Of a stretch of DNA of 64,000 bases, positions 53,752-62,093 are shown piece after piece. The notes below the pieces were generated by a model. The model was not told the DNA's origin. It saw only the letters and a list, made by a program, of their open reading frames with translations, and ran no database searches. The translations under genes were made by a program, and so were the position numbers. Every line of letters starts with the position of its first letter. Position 1 is the stretch's first letter. The DNA comes from Haloarcula amylolytica JCM 13557 (lineage in GTDB: Archaea > Halobacteriota > Halobacteria > Halobacteriales > Haloarculaceae): assembly GCF_000336615.1 (NCBI RefSeq), contig NZ_AOLW01000006.1:248001-312000 (forward strand). The letters run 5' to 3'.

Positions 53752-54597
53752 TCAGTAGTCGCCGAGTACGCCGAGTCGTCTGGCCCGACGGGTCGTGTAC
53801 TGGAACACGACGTACCCCAGCAGGACGTAGCCGGCCGGAACGCCGACGAGGAGTCCCAGGTCGATGGCCGAGAACTGCCAGAGTCGGGTCCCGTCGACCA
53901 TCGCCCGCTGGAGGAGCGCGCTCCCGTGGGCCAGCGGCAGCACCCGCGTCCAGCCGAGTTCGAACACGGGCGCGGAGATGAGGATAATGAACCCGAACTG
54001 GAGCAGATTGAGCCAGTTCCCGATGCGCTTGTACAACACCGCGACGCCGCCGGCAGCGAATCCCAGACCAAGCACCGAGGCGATGGTCAGCGACGCGACG
54101 ACGACGACGGTAAGGACGTTCAACTGGAGCGTCGTCCCTGTGATCGCCAGCATCACCGCCAGCACCACCGTCGAGGTAATGAACGTCCGGACGACTTTCG
54201 CGATACCCTTGCAGAACGCGACCGGCGCGAAGCCAAACGGCGTCATGACGTGCCGTTCGAGCGTGCCCCACTGGGCCTCGCTTCCGATGTCGTTCGAGAT
54301 GGACTGGTACGCGCCGACGGAAAGCGACCACAGGAAGTAGCCGACGATGATGCCCTCGATGGAGTCGGTTATCGCCTTCCCGGCCAGCATCCGGCCGCCG
54401 TAGAACAGCAGACCGAAGAAAAACACCGAGATGACGATGCCGCCGACGGCGTTGGCCGGATAGCGGACGAAGATGAGGTACTCACGGTACAGCACCGCCC
54501 GCGCGAGGTCGAGATAGCCCGCCTGCATGGCGGCTCTGACAGCCTGGGCACTGGTCTCATCACTGTCCTCTGTGCGCGTGTCGGCGCTCGCAGTCAT
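53752..54597 (-). CDS. ABC-2 type transporter permease
   Basis: 281 residues from MTASADTRTEDSDETSAQAV. Six hydrophobic segments match ABC-2 permeases, e.g. residues 53-73, 85-105, 126-148, 150-174, 187-208 and 230-256. The motif EYLIFVRYPANAVGG in the first cytosolic part and ISNDIGSEAQWGTLERHVMT are typical. Together with the ATPase gene 19 bp upstream it forms an exporter; substrate (lipid, drug or polysaccharide) is not clear. Longer start at 54687 is unlikely. Confidence 0.85.
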   Translation of the reverse strand: MTASADTRTEDSDETSAQAVRAAMQAGYLDLARAVLYREYLIFVRYPANAVGGIVISVFFFGLLFYGGRMLAGKAITDSIEGIIVGYFLWSLSVGAYQSISNDIGSEAQWGTLERHVMTPFGFAPVAFCKGIAKVVRTFITSTVVLAVMLAITGTTLQLNVLTVVVVASLTIASVLGLGFAAGGVAVLYKRIGNWLNLLQFGFIILISAPVFELGWTRVLPLAHGSALLQRAMVDGTRLWQFSAIDLGLLVGVPAGYVLLGYVVFQYTTRRARRLGVLGDY

Positions 54598-54616
54598 CGT
54601 CTCGGCTCCGCCTCTC

Positions 54617-55633
54617 TCATCGTTTCTGCCCCGTGATTTCGACGAACACGTCCTCCAGATCCGGTTCGACTGTGCCGACAGCGGCAAGCGTCACGTCGTG
54701 GTCGCGACACAGCGCAAGCAGGCGGTAGAACCCGTCGCTGTCGGTCGCTACCTCGACGCGCCGGCCCCGCTCGACGCTCGTCACGTCGGCCACCTCGAAG
54801 CGCTCCCGGACCGTCGCAAGCAGGTCGTCGGTGATGTCGGGACTGGTGACGGCGAACGCGTTCGCGGTGAACTGGTCGAGGACGGCCGCCACGTTGTCGT
54901 CGGCGATGATCTCCCCTTCGTTCATGATGATGACTCGGTCGCAGACGTCCTCGATGACGTCCATGTCGTGGCTGCTGACGACGGCCGTGAGGTCGCGCTC
55001 GTCGACGATGCGGCGCAGTTCCCGACGCAGCGTCAGCGAGCTTTCCACGTCGAGTCCAAGCGTCGGCTCGTCGAGAAACACCAGATCGGACTCGCTGGCC
55101 AGCACACTCGCCAGCGACACCTTCTGTTTCATTCCGCGGGAGAGGTCCCGGACCGGCTCGTCGGCCTTCTCCAGGAGGTCGAGTTTCGCCAGCAGCCGCT
55201 CGTGACGGTCGGCGACGGCATCCGGCTTGACGCCCTTGATGGTCGAGAAATAGCGCAGGTTCTCCCGGACGGTCAGCCGCCAGTAGTCGTTTCGCGCCCC
55301 TTCGAGCATCCCGTCGACGTGGCGGTAGGCCGCCCGCGGGTTCTCGCTCATGTCGATGCCCTGGACCCGAACCCGTCCGGAATCAGGCAACACCAGCCCG
55401 AGAATCGATTTTATCGTCGTCGTCTTGCCCGCACCGTTGGGTCCCAGCAGGCCGACGACCGTCCCCTGCTCGATGCGAAACGACACGTCGTCGACGGCCG
55501 TCACCGCGTCCGCACCGCTGCCGAACTGCTTTGACAACCCCTCGACGGCGAGTGCGGGCGTCGCTCCGTCCCTCGGCGCAGTCGACTGCTCGGCGGTCCG
55601 CGAGCCCCGCCGGGGAGGGCGCTGGGATGACAT
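54617..55633 (-). CDS. ABC transporter ATP-binding protein
   Basis: 338 residues from MSSQRPPRRGSRTAEQ; another Met at 55672 is less likely. The nucleotide domain has Walker A GPNGAGKTTTI, the signature LSRGMKQKVSLA and Walker B DLVFLDEPTLGLD, then HDMDVIEDVCDRV with the switch His. A C-terminal extension (SPDITDDLLATVRERFEVAD) matches the accessory domain of ABC-2 exporters. Pairs with the downstream permease. An Arg/Ser-rich N-terminal tail of about 35 residues is unusual. Confidence 0.9.
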   Translation of the reverse strand: MSSQRPPRRGSRTAEQSTAPRDGATPALAVEGLSKQFGSGADAVTAVDDVSFRIEQGTVVGLLGPNGAGKTTTIKSILGLVLPDSGRVRVQGIDMSENPRAAYRHVDGMLEGARNDYWRLTVRENLRYFSTIKGVKPDAVADRHERLLAKLDLLEKADEPVRDLSRGMKQKVSLASVLASESDLVFLDEPTLGLDVESSLTLRRELRRIVDERDLTAVVSSHDMDVIEDVCDRVIIMNEGEIIADDNVAAVLDQFTANAFAVTSPDITDDLLATVRERFEVADVTSVERGRRVEVATDSDGFYRLLALCRDHDVTLAAVGTVEPDLEDVFVEITGQKR

Positions 55634-55732
55634 TACCCATACTGAGGGCTTCAGAACCAAAAGGCCAGTCACGTCCCGCAGTGGGCCTGCCGCAGATGTC
55701 GCTGGCCCACACTCGGCGACTGGTCTGCCTGC

Positions 55733-57673
55733 TCAGGCAGGTTCGAGCCCCGTTACCTCGAACCGCGCGCCGCCGGCCTCGCTCTCGGTGGCTGTGACCG
55801 TCCACCCGTGGACCTCGGCGATCCGCTTGACGATTTTGAGCCCGAACCCGGTCCCGTTCTCGCCGGTCGAGTAGCCCCCCTCGAACACCTGTTCGCGGTC
55901 CTCCGATGGAATGCCCGGCCCGTCGTCGGCGACGTAGAAACCGTGCCGATCCGTGTCTTCGACTGTCCCGACCCGCACAGTTAGCTTCTCCTCGTCGTGT
56001 TCCGCGGTGCGGTCGGACGGTGGCTGAGCGCGCGTGGATCCGTGTTCCACGCTGTTCCGGAGGAGGTTCGACACCAGCCGACGGAGTTTCGCCGTATCAG
56101 CCCGAATCTGACGGTCGGTCTCGACGACGAGCGTCGCCCGGTCCCCCTCGACGGTCTGCCAGCACTCCTCGACGATGTTCGCGAGCGTGACGGATTCGAG
56201 GTCGGTCGCCGTTTCGCCGGCGCGTGCGAAGGTGAGGAGGTCGTCTATCAGCGCTCGCATTCGCTCGTGGGCACGCGACACCTCGTCGAGATAGTCGCTG
56301 TCGCGTTCTGTTCTGGCCAGTTCCAGATTCCCCTCCGCGACTGTCAGCGGGTTTCGGAGGTCGTGGCTGACGATACTGGTGAACTCGTCGAGGCGCTCGT
56401 TCTTCCGTTCCAGTCGCCGTTCGTACGCCCTGCGCTGGGAGATGTCCCGCCCGATACCCACGGTCCCGGCGACCGCTCCATCAGCGTCTGTCAACCGGGT
56501 GCCGGCAAACTCGTACGGAATCCGCTCTCCATCGGCAGTCAGAATCTCGGCTTCGAGAGTTACTCGGCCGGTGGTTCGCGTCTCGTCTATCGCTGCTTCG
56601 ACTGCCCCGTGCTCGTCATCGGGGAAGAAGTCAGCGACCGCCATCTCGCCGATTTCGTCGTCGCTGTATCCCGTGACTTCGGGGATGCGCTCGTTCCACC
56701 GCCGAAGGCTGCCGTCCGTGCCGATGACGTAGAACAGGTCGTCGAGCGTATCCAGCGCCTGGTCGATGAACTCGCGTTCCTCGCGGAGCTGGCGATCACG
56801 GTCGAGACGGTTAAGCGCCGCCGTCGCGTGGACCGAGAGCGTCCGTGCGAGTGTGACGTCCGTGTCGTCGAACGCACTGACCTCGCTCGACCCGATGAGG
56901 AGGACGCCGTGGTCCCCGAGCGGAAGGATGAGCTCGCTGCGGATGTCCGTCTCCGGATTGTACCGGTCCGGGCTCGACGTGATATCGTCGTGGACCCGGG
57001 CCTCGCCGGTTTCGAAAGCCTGCCACGCGAGCGCTTCTCCGGCCTCGAACACCGGGGGCGTGCCGATGAGCGCCTCGACCTGTTCGGTCCAGGCGACTGG
57101 ATACAGGCTGTCGCCGTCAGCGAAGTGGACGCCGTTGGCCGGCATATTGAGGATGGTTCTGGCGGTGTCCACTGTGACTTGGGCAACCGCATCCTCAGTC
57201 GTGGCTCGCATGAACGCCCTGGCGGTGGAGTGTAGCTCCTCGATAGCGCGCTCGCGTCGCGTGTTCTGTGCGTGTTCGATGTTGTCGGCTGTCCGTTCGA
57301 CGGCGTCGACGACGGTGTGTGCGAGCCGTGCGTACGGCTCGGCGCCGCCGTCGACCCGGAGATACTCGGTGACACCGGCGGAAATCGCGTTGCTGGCGGC
57401 TGCTTCGCTCCCCTCGCTGGTGAACAGGATGAACGGCAGGTCCGGCGCTCGCTTGCGGACCGCGTCGAGGAACTCGACGCCGGTCTGCTCCGGCAGGTCG
57501 TAACCGGCAACGACACAGTCGAACGCGTCGCTGTTGAGCCGTTCGATGCCGTCGGCAACGCTCGTCGCTGTCTCGACCGTGATGCCACAGTGCTCCTGTT
57601 CCAGAGCGCTCGTGGCCGCTTCGACGACAGCCGGGTCGTCGTCGACGTGGAGAACGCGGATCCGGTCGGTCAT
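55733..57673 (-). CDS. Hybrid sensor histidine kinase (REC-GAF-PAS-HisKA-HATPase)
   Basis: 646 residues. The order is receiver domain (about 5-120), GAF (about 150-295), PAS (about 305-425, with TGYSDDEIGEMAVADFFPDD) and HisKA with SIVSHDLRNPLTVAEG, followed by N box LVSNLLRNSVEHG and G boxes VADDGPGIP and GTGFGLKIV. Cytosolic, no membrane segment, as common in haloarchaea. In the receiver, the usual D-Y-x-M-P motif reads G57-Y-D-L-P, so the phosphoacceptor Asp appears to be Gly. No response-regulator gene is next to it, so its target is unknown. Confidence 0.9.
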   Translation of the reverse strand: MTDRIRVLHVDDDPAVVEAATSALEQEHCGITVETATSVADGIERLNSDAFDCVVAGYDLPEQTGVEFLDAVRKRAPDLPFILFTSEGSEAAASNAISAGVTEYLRVDGGAEPYARLAHTVVDAVERTADNIEHAQNTRRERAIEELHSTARAFMRATTEDAVAQVTVDTARTILNMPANGVHFADGDSLYPVAWTEQVEALIGTPPVFEAGEALAWQAFETGEARVHDDITSSPDRYNPETDIRSELILPLGDHGVLLIGSSEVSAFDDTDVTLARTLSVHATAALNRLDRDRQLREEREFIDQALDTLDDLFYVIGTDGSLRRWNERIPEVTGYSDDEIGEMAVADFFPDDEHGAVEAAIDETRTTGRVTLEAEILTADGERIPYEFAGTRLTDADGAVAGTVGIGRDISQRRAYERRLERKNERLDEFTSIVSHDLRNPLTVAEGNLELARTERDSDYLDEVSRAHERMRALIDDLLTFARAGETATDLESVTLANIVEECWQTVEGDRATLVVETDRQIRADTAKLRRLVSNLLRNSVEHGSTRAQPPSDRTAEHDEEKLTVRVGTVEDTDRHGFYVADDGPGIPSEDREQVFEGGYSTGENGTGFGLKIVKRIAEVHGWTVTATESEAGGARFEVTGLEPA

Positions 57674-57747
57674 TGCCTTCTAGCAGTGACAACTCCCCTA
57701 TACCCTTTCGGGCGTGAGTATCTCCGCTGAAAATCGGGTGGCGTCCG

Positions 57748-60513
57748 CTACTCGTCGTCCAGTTCGGCCTGCCACTCCTGTACCTTCGCCATCAGCTCGA
57801 CCGGCGGCGTCTCGTTGACATCTAGTTCGGTCAGCTCCGAGAGAACGGTCTCCGTCTCAGGGTCGAGGGACGCTGCCGCCTCGTCGCCGTCAGGGGCCTC
57901 GGCCGCGGCCTCCCCGGTCGCGTGTTCGGGGTCACCGTCGGTCGCGACCGGCTCAGCCGTCGAACCGGCTGATGTGTTCGCCGACTGAGCCGTGCCGTCC
58001 CTGAACTGCCCCGAATCCAGGTCGAACACGGCCTGCGTCGTCCCGCCGTCGTCCCGCTCGCTGCCCCGAATCTCGATAGCTTTGTCGTCGCGCAAGCGGT
58101 CGAGCACCTCCTGTGAGCGACCGACGACCGGCTCGGGGACGCCGGCGAGGTCGGCGACGTGGACGCCGTAGGAGCGGTCGGTCGGGCCGTCCCGGACCGT
58201 TCGGAGGAACGTCACGTCGCCGTCCCCCTCCGCGGAGCGGGGCTCGCCGTCGACCGCGACGTGGACGTTCTCGACGGCCGGTAGCTCCTCGCCCAGCGCC
58301 GTCAGTTCGTGGTAGTGGGTCGCAAACAGCGTCTTCGACTGGATGGAGTTGACGATGTACTCCGTCGCCGCCCAGGCGATAGAGATGCCGTCGAAGGTAG
58401 CCGTCCCGCGGCCGACCTCGTCCAGAATCACCAGCGACTCGTCGGTGGCCGAGTGGAGGATGTTCGACAGTTCCTGCATCTCGACCATGAACGTCGAGCG
58501 GCCCTGCGCCAGTTCGTCCAGCGCGCCGACGCGGGTGAAGATGCCGTCCACGAGGCCGACCGTCGCCGACCGCGCCGGCACGAAACTGCCCACCTGGGCA
58601 AGCAGCGTGATGAGCGCCGCCTGACGCATGTACGTCGACTTCCCGCTCATGTTCGGCCCGGTGACGATGAGGAACTGCCGGTCGTCGTCCATGTAGAGGT
58701 CGTTCGGGACGAACTCCGTGGTCTGCTCGACGACCGGGTGGCGGCCGGCCTCGATAGAGAGTTCGTTGCCCTCGACGACCGCCGGCCGGGTCCAGTCGTT
58801 CTCGACGGCGTGGACCGCGAGCGACGCGAACGCGTCCAGTTCCGCGAGTGCCCGGCCCACGTCCTGCAACAGCGTCGCGCGCTCGGCCACCCGCCCTCGG
58901 AGTGTCTGGAACCGCTCGTACTCCATGTCGTGGCGGCGCTCCTCCAAGCGCAGCACGTCCCGCTCTTTCTCGTCGAGTTCGGATGTCGTGTACCGCTTCG
59001 AGTTTTTCAGCGTCTTGATGTGCTGGTACTCCTCGGGGACGGCGTCGGTCTCGCTCTTGCCGACCTGGATGTAGTAGCCGTCGGTCTTGTTCCGGTCGAC
59101 CGAGAGGTGGGTGATGCCGGTCCGCTCCTTCTCGCGGTCCGGCAGCGTCTCCAGCCACTCCAGCGCGGCCTCGTGCTCGTCGATGATTTCGTCGAGGTCG
59201 TCGTCGAATCCCCGTTTGAACAGCCCACCCTGTCGGACCGTCCCCGGCGGGTCCGCGACCAGTGCACTGTCGAGTTCCGCGGCCAGCGCGTCGGCCGCCT
59301 CGCGGTCAGCGCCGTCGAGAGCGTCGGCAAGCGGCGACTCGGCCAGCCGCTCGGTCTCGGTGACGGCGTCGGCGACCTGCCCCAACAGTGCCAGCGTCTC
59401 CTCGACCGCTCGCAGGTCCCGCGCGTCCGCACTCCCGGAGGTGGCCCGGGCGGCCAGCCGTTCGAGGTCGTAGGCGTCCGACAGCGTCTCTCGAATCCGC
59501 TCGCGGGCCATCGCCGCCTCCGACAGCGCCGCCACGCAGGACTGCCGACGCCGGAGTTCGGCCCGGTTGCGCCGGGGTCGCTGGAGCCACTGCTGGAGCA
59601 GTCGCCCGCCGGCGGCCGTGACGGTGTGGTCGATGGTGTCGAACAGCGACCCCGAACTGTCGCCCTGCATGGTCTCGGTGAGTTCGAGGTTGCGCTGTGT
59701 GGTCGCGTCGAGGTCGACGTGGTCGCGCTCGCCGTACGCTTGCAGGCGCGTGACCGCCGCCAGCGTTCCGACGCCGGTGTCCTCGACGTAGGACAGCACC
59801 GCACCGGCGGCCTGTACCGCCACGTCCTGGTCGCCGATGCCGACGCTGTCGACCGTCTCGCCCCCGAACTGCTCGCGGACGGTGTGGCTCGCCCGTCCCG
59901 GCTCGAACGATGCTGAGTCGTGCAGCGTCAGCGCCGCGCCCGTCCGCTCGCGCAGGCGGTCCAGGAACTCGTCGTCGTTCCGCAACTCCGGTCCGGGAAG
60001 AATCTCCGCCGGTGCGAACGTGTACAGCTCCGTCAGCGCCTCGCCCGCGTCGGCGTCGTCCAGTTGCGTGACCTGGAACTGGCCCGTGGTCACGTCCGTC
60101 GCGGCGATGCCGTAGGTGTCACCGCCGTCCCGGCTGGTCTCTCGGACGACTGCGGCGAGGTACTGCGCCGACTCGTCGCCGGTCTCCAGATGCGTCCCGG
60201 GCGTAACTACCCGCGTTATTTCGCGGGCGTGGCCGTTCTCGGTCTCGTGCTGGTCGGCGATGGCGACCCGGTAGCCCCGCTCGACCAGCGCAGAGACGTA
60301 CGGCGTCAGGTCGTCGACCGGCACCCCCGCCATCGGGTACGACGAGCCATGGGAGGACTTCTGGCTCACCTTCAGGTCGAGTTCGTCGGCGACGATCTCG
60401 GCGTCCTCGGCGAAGAACTCGTAGAAGTCGCCACACTGCATCGCCAGCAGGTCCGCGTCGGTCCCCTCCTTGAGCGTGAGGAACTCCCCGACGATTCCCG
60501 TCGCCTCTGTCAT
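57748..60513 (-). CDS. mutS: DNA mismatch repair protein MutS
   Basis: 921 residues from MTEATGIVGEFLTLKEGTDA; the 27 extra residues of a longer frame are probably not translated. Mismatch-recognition motif GDFYEFF (the F-x-E wedge) shows a MutS1-type protein. ATPase motifs are Walker A TGPNMSGKSTYMRQAAL, Walker B LVILDEVGRGTATFDG and the ATHYHEL switch. A low-complexity acidic segment (Glu/Ala/Asp-rich, about residues 830-890) precedes the C-terminal helix pair VELMAKVQEWQAEL. Works with MutL (44310-46460), which carries the nuclease. Confidence 0.97.
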   Translation of the reverse strand: MTEATGIVGEFLTLKEGTDADLLAMQCGDFYEFFAEDAEIVADELDLKVSQKSSHGSSYPMAGVPVDDLTPYVSALVERGYRVAIADQHETENGHAREITRVVTPGTHLETGDESAQYLAAVVRETSRDGGDTYGIAATDVTTGQFQVTQLDDADAGEALTELYTFAPAEILPGPELRNDDEFLDRLRERTGAALTLHDSASFEPGRASHTVREQFGGETVDSVGIGDQDVAVQAAGAVLSYVEDTGVGTLAAVTRLQAYGERDHVDLDATTQRNLELTETMQGDSSGSLFDTIDHTVTAAGGRLLQQWLQRPRRNRAELRRRQSCVAALSEAAMARERIRETLSDAYDLERLAARATSGSADARDLRAVEETLALLGQVADAVTETERLAESPLADALDGADREAADALAAELDSALVADPPGTVRQGGLFKRGFDDDLDEIIDEHEAALEWLETLPDREKERTGITHLSVDRNKTDGYYIQVGKSETDAVPEEYQHIKTLKNSKRYTTSELDEKERDVLRLEERRHDMEYERFQTLRGRVAERATLLQDVGRALAELDAFASLAVHAVENDWTRPAVVEGNELSIEAGRHPVVEQTTEFVPNDLYMDDDRQFLIVTGPNMSGKSTYMRQAALITLLAQVGSFVPARSATVGLVDGIFTRVGALDELAQGRSTFMVEMQELSNILHSATDESLVILDEVGRGTATFDGISIAWAATEYIVNSIQSKTLFATHYHELTALGEELPAVENVHVAVDGEPRSAEGDGDVTFLRTVRDGPTDRSYGVHVADLAGVPEPVVGRSQEVLDRLRDDKAIEIRGSERDDGGTTQAVFDLDSGQFRDGTAQSANTSAGSTAEPVATDGDPEHATGEAAAEAPDGDEAAASLDPETETVLSELTELDVNETPPVELMAKVQEWQAELDDE

Positions 60514-60738
60514 ACACGTCCGTGTGGCCGTCCGCGGCGTAAGGATTGCGGGTCCGGTGTGTACTGGTGCTAAAACACTAACTGGTGTTTCCAACAGCCA
60601 GAAAGCCCCCTCACGGACGACTCGTCTGACTCGGTGCGCGCCTCGTCAACTCCCGTCGGTCGTTCCTGCGGTGCTACTGTCGCCAGACTCGTCCTCCGCT
60701 CACGGGTCACTACGTTCCCCGTTCACGCAATGGGAGGG

Positions 60739-60795
60739 CTCACTGCGTTCGCCCTCACAGCGCTCGGCCCCTTTCAGCCCCACCCAGCCTGGATT
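60739..60795 (-). repeat. Dispersed 57-bp repeat, copy B
   Basis: Reverse complement of the copy at 69-125 (50 of 57 identical). It lies in the 426-bp gap between mutS (60513) and the SnoaL-like gene (60940). That gap also holds actcgtctgactcgg and cagactcgtcctccg, short direct repeats, but no supported gene. The surrounding DNA (60600-60860) has the look of a decayed element; an origin from a mobile element is possible but unproven. Confidence 0.7.
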
Positions 60796-60939
60796 GTTTA
60801 AGCGGCTACAAGTGAGACTTTCCGGCTCTCTCTCTGTATCGCTGCTGTTGATATTCAGATGACTGTAACCCCACCCCGACGAATCTATGGGTAATCACCA
60901 GGTGTGTCAGTGAAGTGGCTGGCCGCTGTACGAAGGTGT

Positions 60940-61332
60940 ATGAACCCCAGAGAGACCATCGCGGCCTACTACGCGGCACTTCGGGCCGGCGAGCCGCTCG
61001 GCCCCTTCTTTGCCGACGACGCGGACCGGTCGGTCGTCAAGTTCGGCATCTCCGAACAGCTGGTCGGGACTGACGCCACCACGACAGGCCTACAGGAGCA
61101 GACCGAGACGACGAGAGACTGGACCGTCGAGAGCCGTGCGCTCCGAGTGACCGAACGCGAGGGCTACGCGTGGTTCAGCGACGCCGTCGACCTGTGCTGG
61201 CTCGACACCGAGGCCGGAGTCCGCCACGAGTACGACACGCGCTGGAGCGGGACGCTGGAAGCCACCGGTGGGGCACGCGAGTGGCAGTTCGTCGGGATGC
61301 ACGTCAGCACGGCCGACGACTTGGGGGAGTAG
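60940..61332 (+). CDS. NTF2/SnoaL-like domain protein
   Basis: 130 residues from MNPRETIAAYYAALRAGEPL; the longer frame (60904) starts with GTG. An NTF2-like cone fold is shown by ETIAAYYAALRAGEPLGPFF, EREGYAWFSDAVDLCW and RWSGTLEATGGAREWQFVGM. The family includes enzymes and binding proteins; no catalytic dyad can be assigned. Convergent with the methyltransferase gene, 8 bp between stop codons. TATA-like elements are in the long upstream gap. Confidence 0.82.
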   Translation: MNPRETIAAYYAALRAGEPLGPFFADDADRSVVKFGISEQLVGTDATTTGLQEQTETTRDWTVESRALRVTEREGYAWFSDAVDLCWLDTEAGVRHEYDTRWSGTLEATGGAREWQFVGMHVSTADDLGE

Positions 61333-61339
61333 GCGGTCG

Positions 61340-61942
61340 CTAATCGCCGTCGAGCGTGGCGAAGACGAACTCGCTATCGCTCCCGAGGGGGTCCGTCGCG
61401 GTGACCGTCTCCGTCTCGCTGAAGCCGGCGTCGGCCAACTGGTCGAGGGTCGTTCGCCGACCCGGTGCTGAGAAGAACATCGACCCGCCCATCCAGCCGC
61501 GCCGGACGGTTTCGAACTGGCCGCTCGGCAGCGTCATCAACACAGTGCCGCCCGGCCGGAGGACGCGGGCGAACTCCCGGTAGACTTCCGGGTGCTGGTC
61601 TCGCTGGACGTGAAAGACGGCGTGGTAGGCCGTGACGGCGTCCACGCCGTCGGTCGCAATCGGGAGCGCCGTCATATCCCCCTGAACGAGACGGCTGTCC
61701 GGCACCGTCTCGGCGGCGAGGTCCAGGCCCACACGCGAGAAATCGAGCCCAACGCTGTTCGACGGAAGATTCGCAAGCGTTCGCGCGCCGTCGCCACAGC
61801 CCACGTCGAGGACTGTCGGCGTTTCGGGGAGCCGTTCGAGCAGGTCGTCGAGCAGGGCTGCGTCCGACCCGCTCGGGTCGCGCCGTTCGGCGTAGGTCTC
61901 AGAGACGCTGTCCCATGCGCGACGCACCTCGTTGCGGTCCAT
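61340..61942 (-). CDS. Class I SAM-dependent methyltransferase
   Basis: 200 residues from MDRNEVRRAWDSVSETYAER; the longer frame runs into promoter. The SAM loop is TVLDVGCGDGARTLANLP, then SRLVQGDMTALPIATDGVDA and YREFARVLRPGGTVLMTLP, as in ubiquinone-methyltransferase-like (UbiE/Methyltransf_11) enzymes. Substrate unknown. Divergent from the GH97 gene. Confidence 0.88.
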   Translation of the reverse strand: MDRNEVRRAWDSVSETYAERRDPSGSDAALLDDLLERLPETPTVLDVGCGDGARTLANLPSNSVGLDFSRVGLDLAAETVPDSRLVQGDMTALPIATDGVDAVTAYHAVFHVQRDQHPEVYREFARVLRPGGTVLMTLPSGQFETVRRGWMGGSMFFSAPGRRTTLDQLADAGFSETETVTATDPLGSDSEFVFATLDGD

Positions 61943-62060
61943 ATCTACATTATGGGTGCGAGCCGGATAGGCGTTCAGCCACCCCTCATTTCGGCTGCAA
62001 CGCGATATTCCGATGGTGTTCACTGCCTCACTGACCAACTGGTACGTAATTCTAGGTGAA

Positions 62061-62072
62061 CTTTTATTATTG
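62061..62072 (+). promoter_or_regulatory. TATA-like element of the GH97 gene
   Basis: cttttattattg lies 22-33 bp before the AUG at 62094, the spacing for a leaderless haloarchaeal transcript. No other feature is visible in 61943-62093. Confidence 0.6.
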
Positions 62073-62093
62073 ACCCGTGGCAGGAACGACTCG

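Noticed and set aside
58309-59916. 535-residue plus-strand frame over mutS
   Set aside because: Antisense shadow rich in Arg, Val and Asp, with no domain; mutS is certain.
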